From contig JASFTV010000011.1 of assembly GCA_050050615.1 (NCBI GenBank), positions 1-23,012 on the forward strand: a stretch of 23,012 bases of DNA, in the 5' to 3' direction. Under the pieces are notes generated by a model, which made no database searches, had not been told where the DNA came from, and saw only the letters and a list, made by a program, of their open reading frames with translations. This document shows positions 21,666-23,012 of the stretch, one piece after another (position 1 is the stretch's first letter; each line of letters starts with the position of its first letter). This DNA comes from JASFTV01 sp050050615. GTDB lineage: Bacteria; Desulfobacterota; DSM-4660; Desulfatiglandales; HGW-15. The position numbers were made by a program, and so were the translations under genes.

Positions 21666-22764
21666 ATGAACCAAGAAGTCATGATCAAAATCGAAAATAT
21701 CATGGATCAACTTCTGGCCCTAAGAGGTCATCTTTGACCTCGATGAACAGCAGGAGGCGCTTGAAAAAATCGAAAAAACAATGGCAAAGGCCGATTTCTG
21801 GCAGAAAGACCAGGAAGAGATATCCAGGCTGAACCAGCAGCGGGTCACCCTCAAGGAAATCATAGAACGGTGGAACAAGTATTACCGGGAGACCGAGGAT
21901 GCCAAAATCCTTGCCCAAATGGCCTTTGAAGAGGGCGATAAGCCGGCGCTCAATGAGGTTGAGAAAGACGTTTTTCGAATAGAAAAAGAGGTCAATGGCC
22001 TGGAATTTCAATTACTTCTGGCAGAACCGGACGACCGGAGGAATGCGATTGTTGCCGTTAATGCGGGTGCAGGAGGTACCGAGGCCCAGGATTGGGTCGA
22101 GATGCTTTTTAGAATGTATCTTCGGTGGTGTGAATCAAAATCTTTCACAGTTCGCGTCATTGATTCTTTGCCAGGAGATGAAGCAGGGATCAAGAATGTG
22201 ACTTTCACCGTGACAGGTTCCTACGCTTACGGACACCTCAAATCGGAGAATGGCATTCACCGCATGGTCCGAATCTCTCCCTTTGATGCCACAAAGAGGC
22301 GGCATACCTCTTTTGCGTCCGTCTCGATCCTGCCTGAGGTAGATACGGATATCAAGATCGACCTCGAAGACAAGGATCTGCGCATCGACACCTTCAGGGC
22401 GAGCGGCCCCGGCGGCCAACACGTAAACAAGACAAGCTCCGCCGTTCGGATTACGCACCTTCCTTCAGGCATTGTCGTACAGTGTCAGAACGAAAAATCA
22501 CAGCACCGGAACAGGGAGATGGCCCTCAAGGTTTTGAGGGCGAGGCTGTACGACCTCGAGAAAAGCAAACTCGAGGAAAAAAAGCAGAAGATCCACGATG
22601 CCCAAAGAGAGATTGCGTGGGGAAGCCAGATAAGGTCCTACGTCTTCAACCCTTACAGGCTGGTTAAGGATCATCGGACCAATGTGGAGGTTGGTGACCT
22701 GGAGAAGGTCATGGATGGGGACATCGACGTGTTTATTGATGCCTACTTAAGATTGAAGAAATGA
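21666..22764 (+). CDS. prfB: Peptide chain release factor 2, with programmed +1 frameshift
   Basis: The gene starts at ATG 21666, 6 nt after AAGGAGG. Codons 1-23 end at CTT (21732-21734), followed by an in-frame TGA (21735-21737). A +1 shift skips T21735 and continues with GAC at 21736 to the stop at 22764, giving 365 residues, the standard RF2 length. The stop-recognition tripeptide SPF is at 204-206 and the peptidyl-transfer GGQ at 249-251 (SGPGGQHVNKTSSAV). RF2 reads UAA and UGA and releases the nascent chain. A conventional gene finder would call only the second part from 21781 and lose about 38 residues. Autoregulation is expected: low RF2 leaves the UGA slow, favouring the shift and more RF2. 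Confidence 0.97.
21723..21738 (+). promoter_or_regulatory. RF2 programmed frameshift site
   Basis: The slippery CTT-TGA-C is preceded by an internal Shine-Dalgarno-like AGAGGT (21723-21728) exactly 3 nt before CTT, the same arrangement as AGGGGG-TAT-CTT-TGA-C in E. coli prfB. GAGGT is complementary to the 3' end of 16S rRNA. All elements of the known shift signal are present. Confidence 0.93.
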
Positions 22765-22825
22765 GAATAAAATCGTAGTCATTCTTGTCCAAAAACGAAT
22801 CAGTGCTTCGTGCGAGCCATGGGGG

Positions 22826-23012
22826 TCTCTTTTCAAAAACGAAGGGCATCGAGGAACAGTTATGCAAAAAGGGGTAGCAAAGGCGGGCGGCGCACCTTTG
22901 CAGCCAATTCCACGGAGCTACTTCCATGGCGATTCCTGGGAGGCTCTCCGCCCGCCTCACCCGTGGCCTTACGCTGGTCACCGGGCAGCGACTTTTCGTT
23001 TTTGAAAAGAGA
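22826..23012. repeat. Foldable element bounded by an 18-bp perfect inverted repeat
   Basis: An 18-nt left arm (22826-22843) is exactly repeated in reverse complement as the right arm (22995-23012), which ends at the last base of the window, so the arms may be longer. Inside, AGGCGGGCGG (22881-22890) is repeated as its reverse complement CCGCCCGCCT (22948-22957). A further copy of the arm core CAAAAACGAA stands outside at 22790-22799 as a direct repeat. No transposase is seen. A 47-codon ORF (22862-23005) with GAGGA 6 nt upstream lies inside the arms and ends within the right arm; I do not treat it as a real gene. The element may be a MITE-like or other interspersed repeat, or the start of a structured RNA locus that continues outside the window. 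Confidence 0.6.

Noticed and set aside
22733..22981. 82-residue - strand ORF over the prfB 3' end and repeat
   Set aside because: It spans the inverted-repeat element and overlaps prfB, has no ribosome-binding site considered convincing and no recognisable domain.
22765..23012. Integron attC site or CRISPR array
   Set aside because: No attC core (GTTRRRY-type) boxes and no regularly spaced direct repeats; only three copies of a 10-nt motif, one of them inverted.

Overview
The window looks like a chromosomal core-gene region of a Desulfobacterota (former Deltaproteobacteria) bacterium, probably an anaerobe of the sulfate-reducer/syntroph type. This is inferred from gene content and order, not from a database match. 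The supporting points are a Gram-negative envelope set (ExbB/ExbD, Lnt, CorC-like), a stand-alone MetE-like protein, the DUF503 protein between infB and rbfA, and roughly balanced base composition. No integrase, transposase, CRISPR array or phage gene was seen.

Left block (1-3660, + strand): the 3' end of an ExbB/TolQ/MotA-type proton-channel gene, an ExbD/TolR partner, a short FtsB/DivIC-like membrane coiled-coil protein, a TPR protein, a 342-bp non-coding stretch with possible RNA structure, a MetE/UroD-fold methyltransferase-like protein, and a doubtful 65-codon ORF.

Central block (3614-18799, - strand, read right to left): a long co-directional series. It starts with tRNA-Gly(CCC) and a strong terminator, then rimP-nusA-ylxR-infB-DUF503-rbfA-truB-rpsO-pnp, the classic transcription/translation/RNA-decay operon. 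It continues with an M16 zinc protease, dUTPase, a YycJ/WalJ-type metallo-beta-lactamase-fold protein, a small cysteine-rich protein, TrmL, a divergent inositol-monophosphatase-like protein and a soluble Ser/Thr kinase-like protein. Many junctions overlap or are within 35 nt, so coupling is likely. The rpsO leader and the tRNA/rimP junction are the most likely regulatory points.

Right block (18800-23012, + strand): a divergent promoter region, then corC-like, lnt and prfB. prfB carries the classical in-frame UGA with a +1 programmed frameshift. Beyond prfB lies a gene-poor stretch bounded by an 18-bp perfect inverted repeat that reaches the last base of the window, with a nested 10-bp inverted repeat inside. 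It looks like a foldable repeat element cut off by the window edge.

Most genes are well-known housekeeping families. The points that deserve a second look are small: competing stems in the rpsO leader, a terminator that shares its stem sequence with the tRNA-Gly acceptor stem and abuts rimP, an IMPase-fold protein lacking catalytic residues beside an atypical kinase, and the terminal inverted-repeat element.
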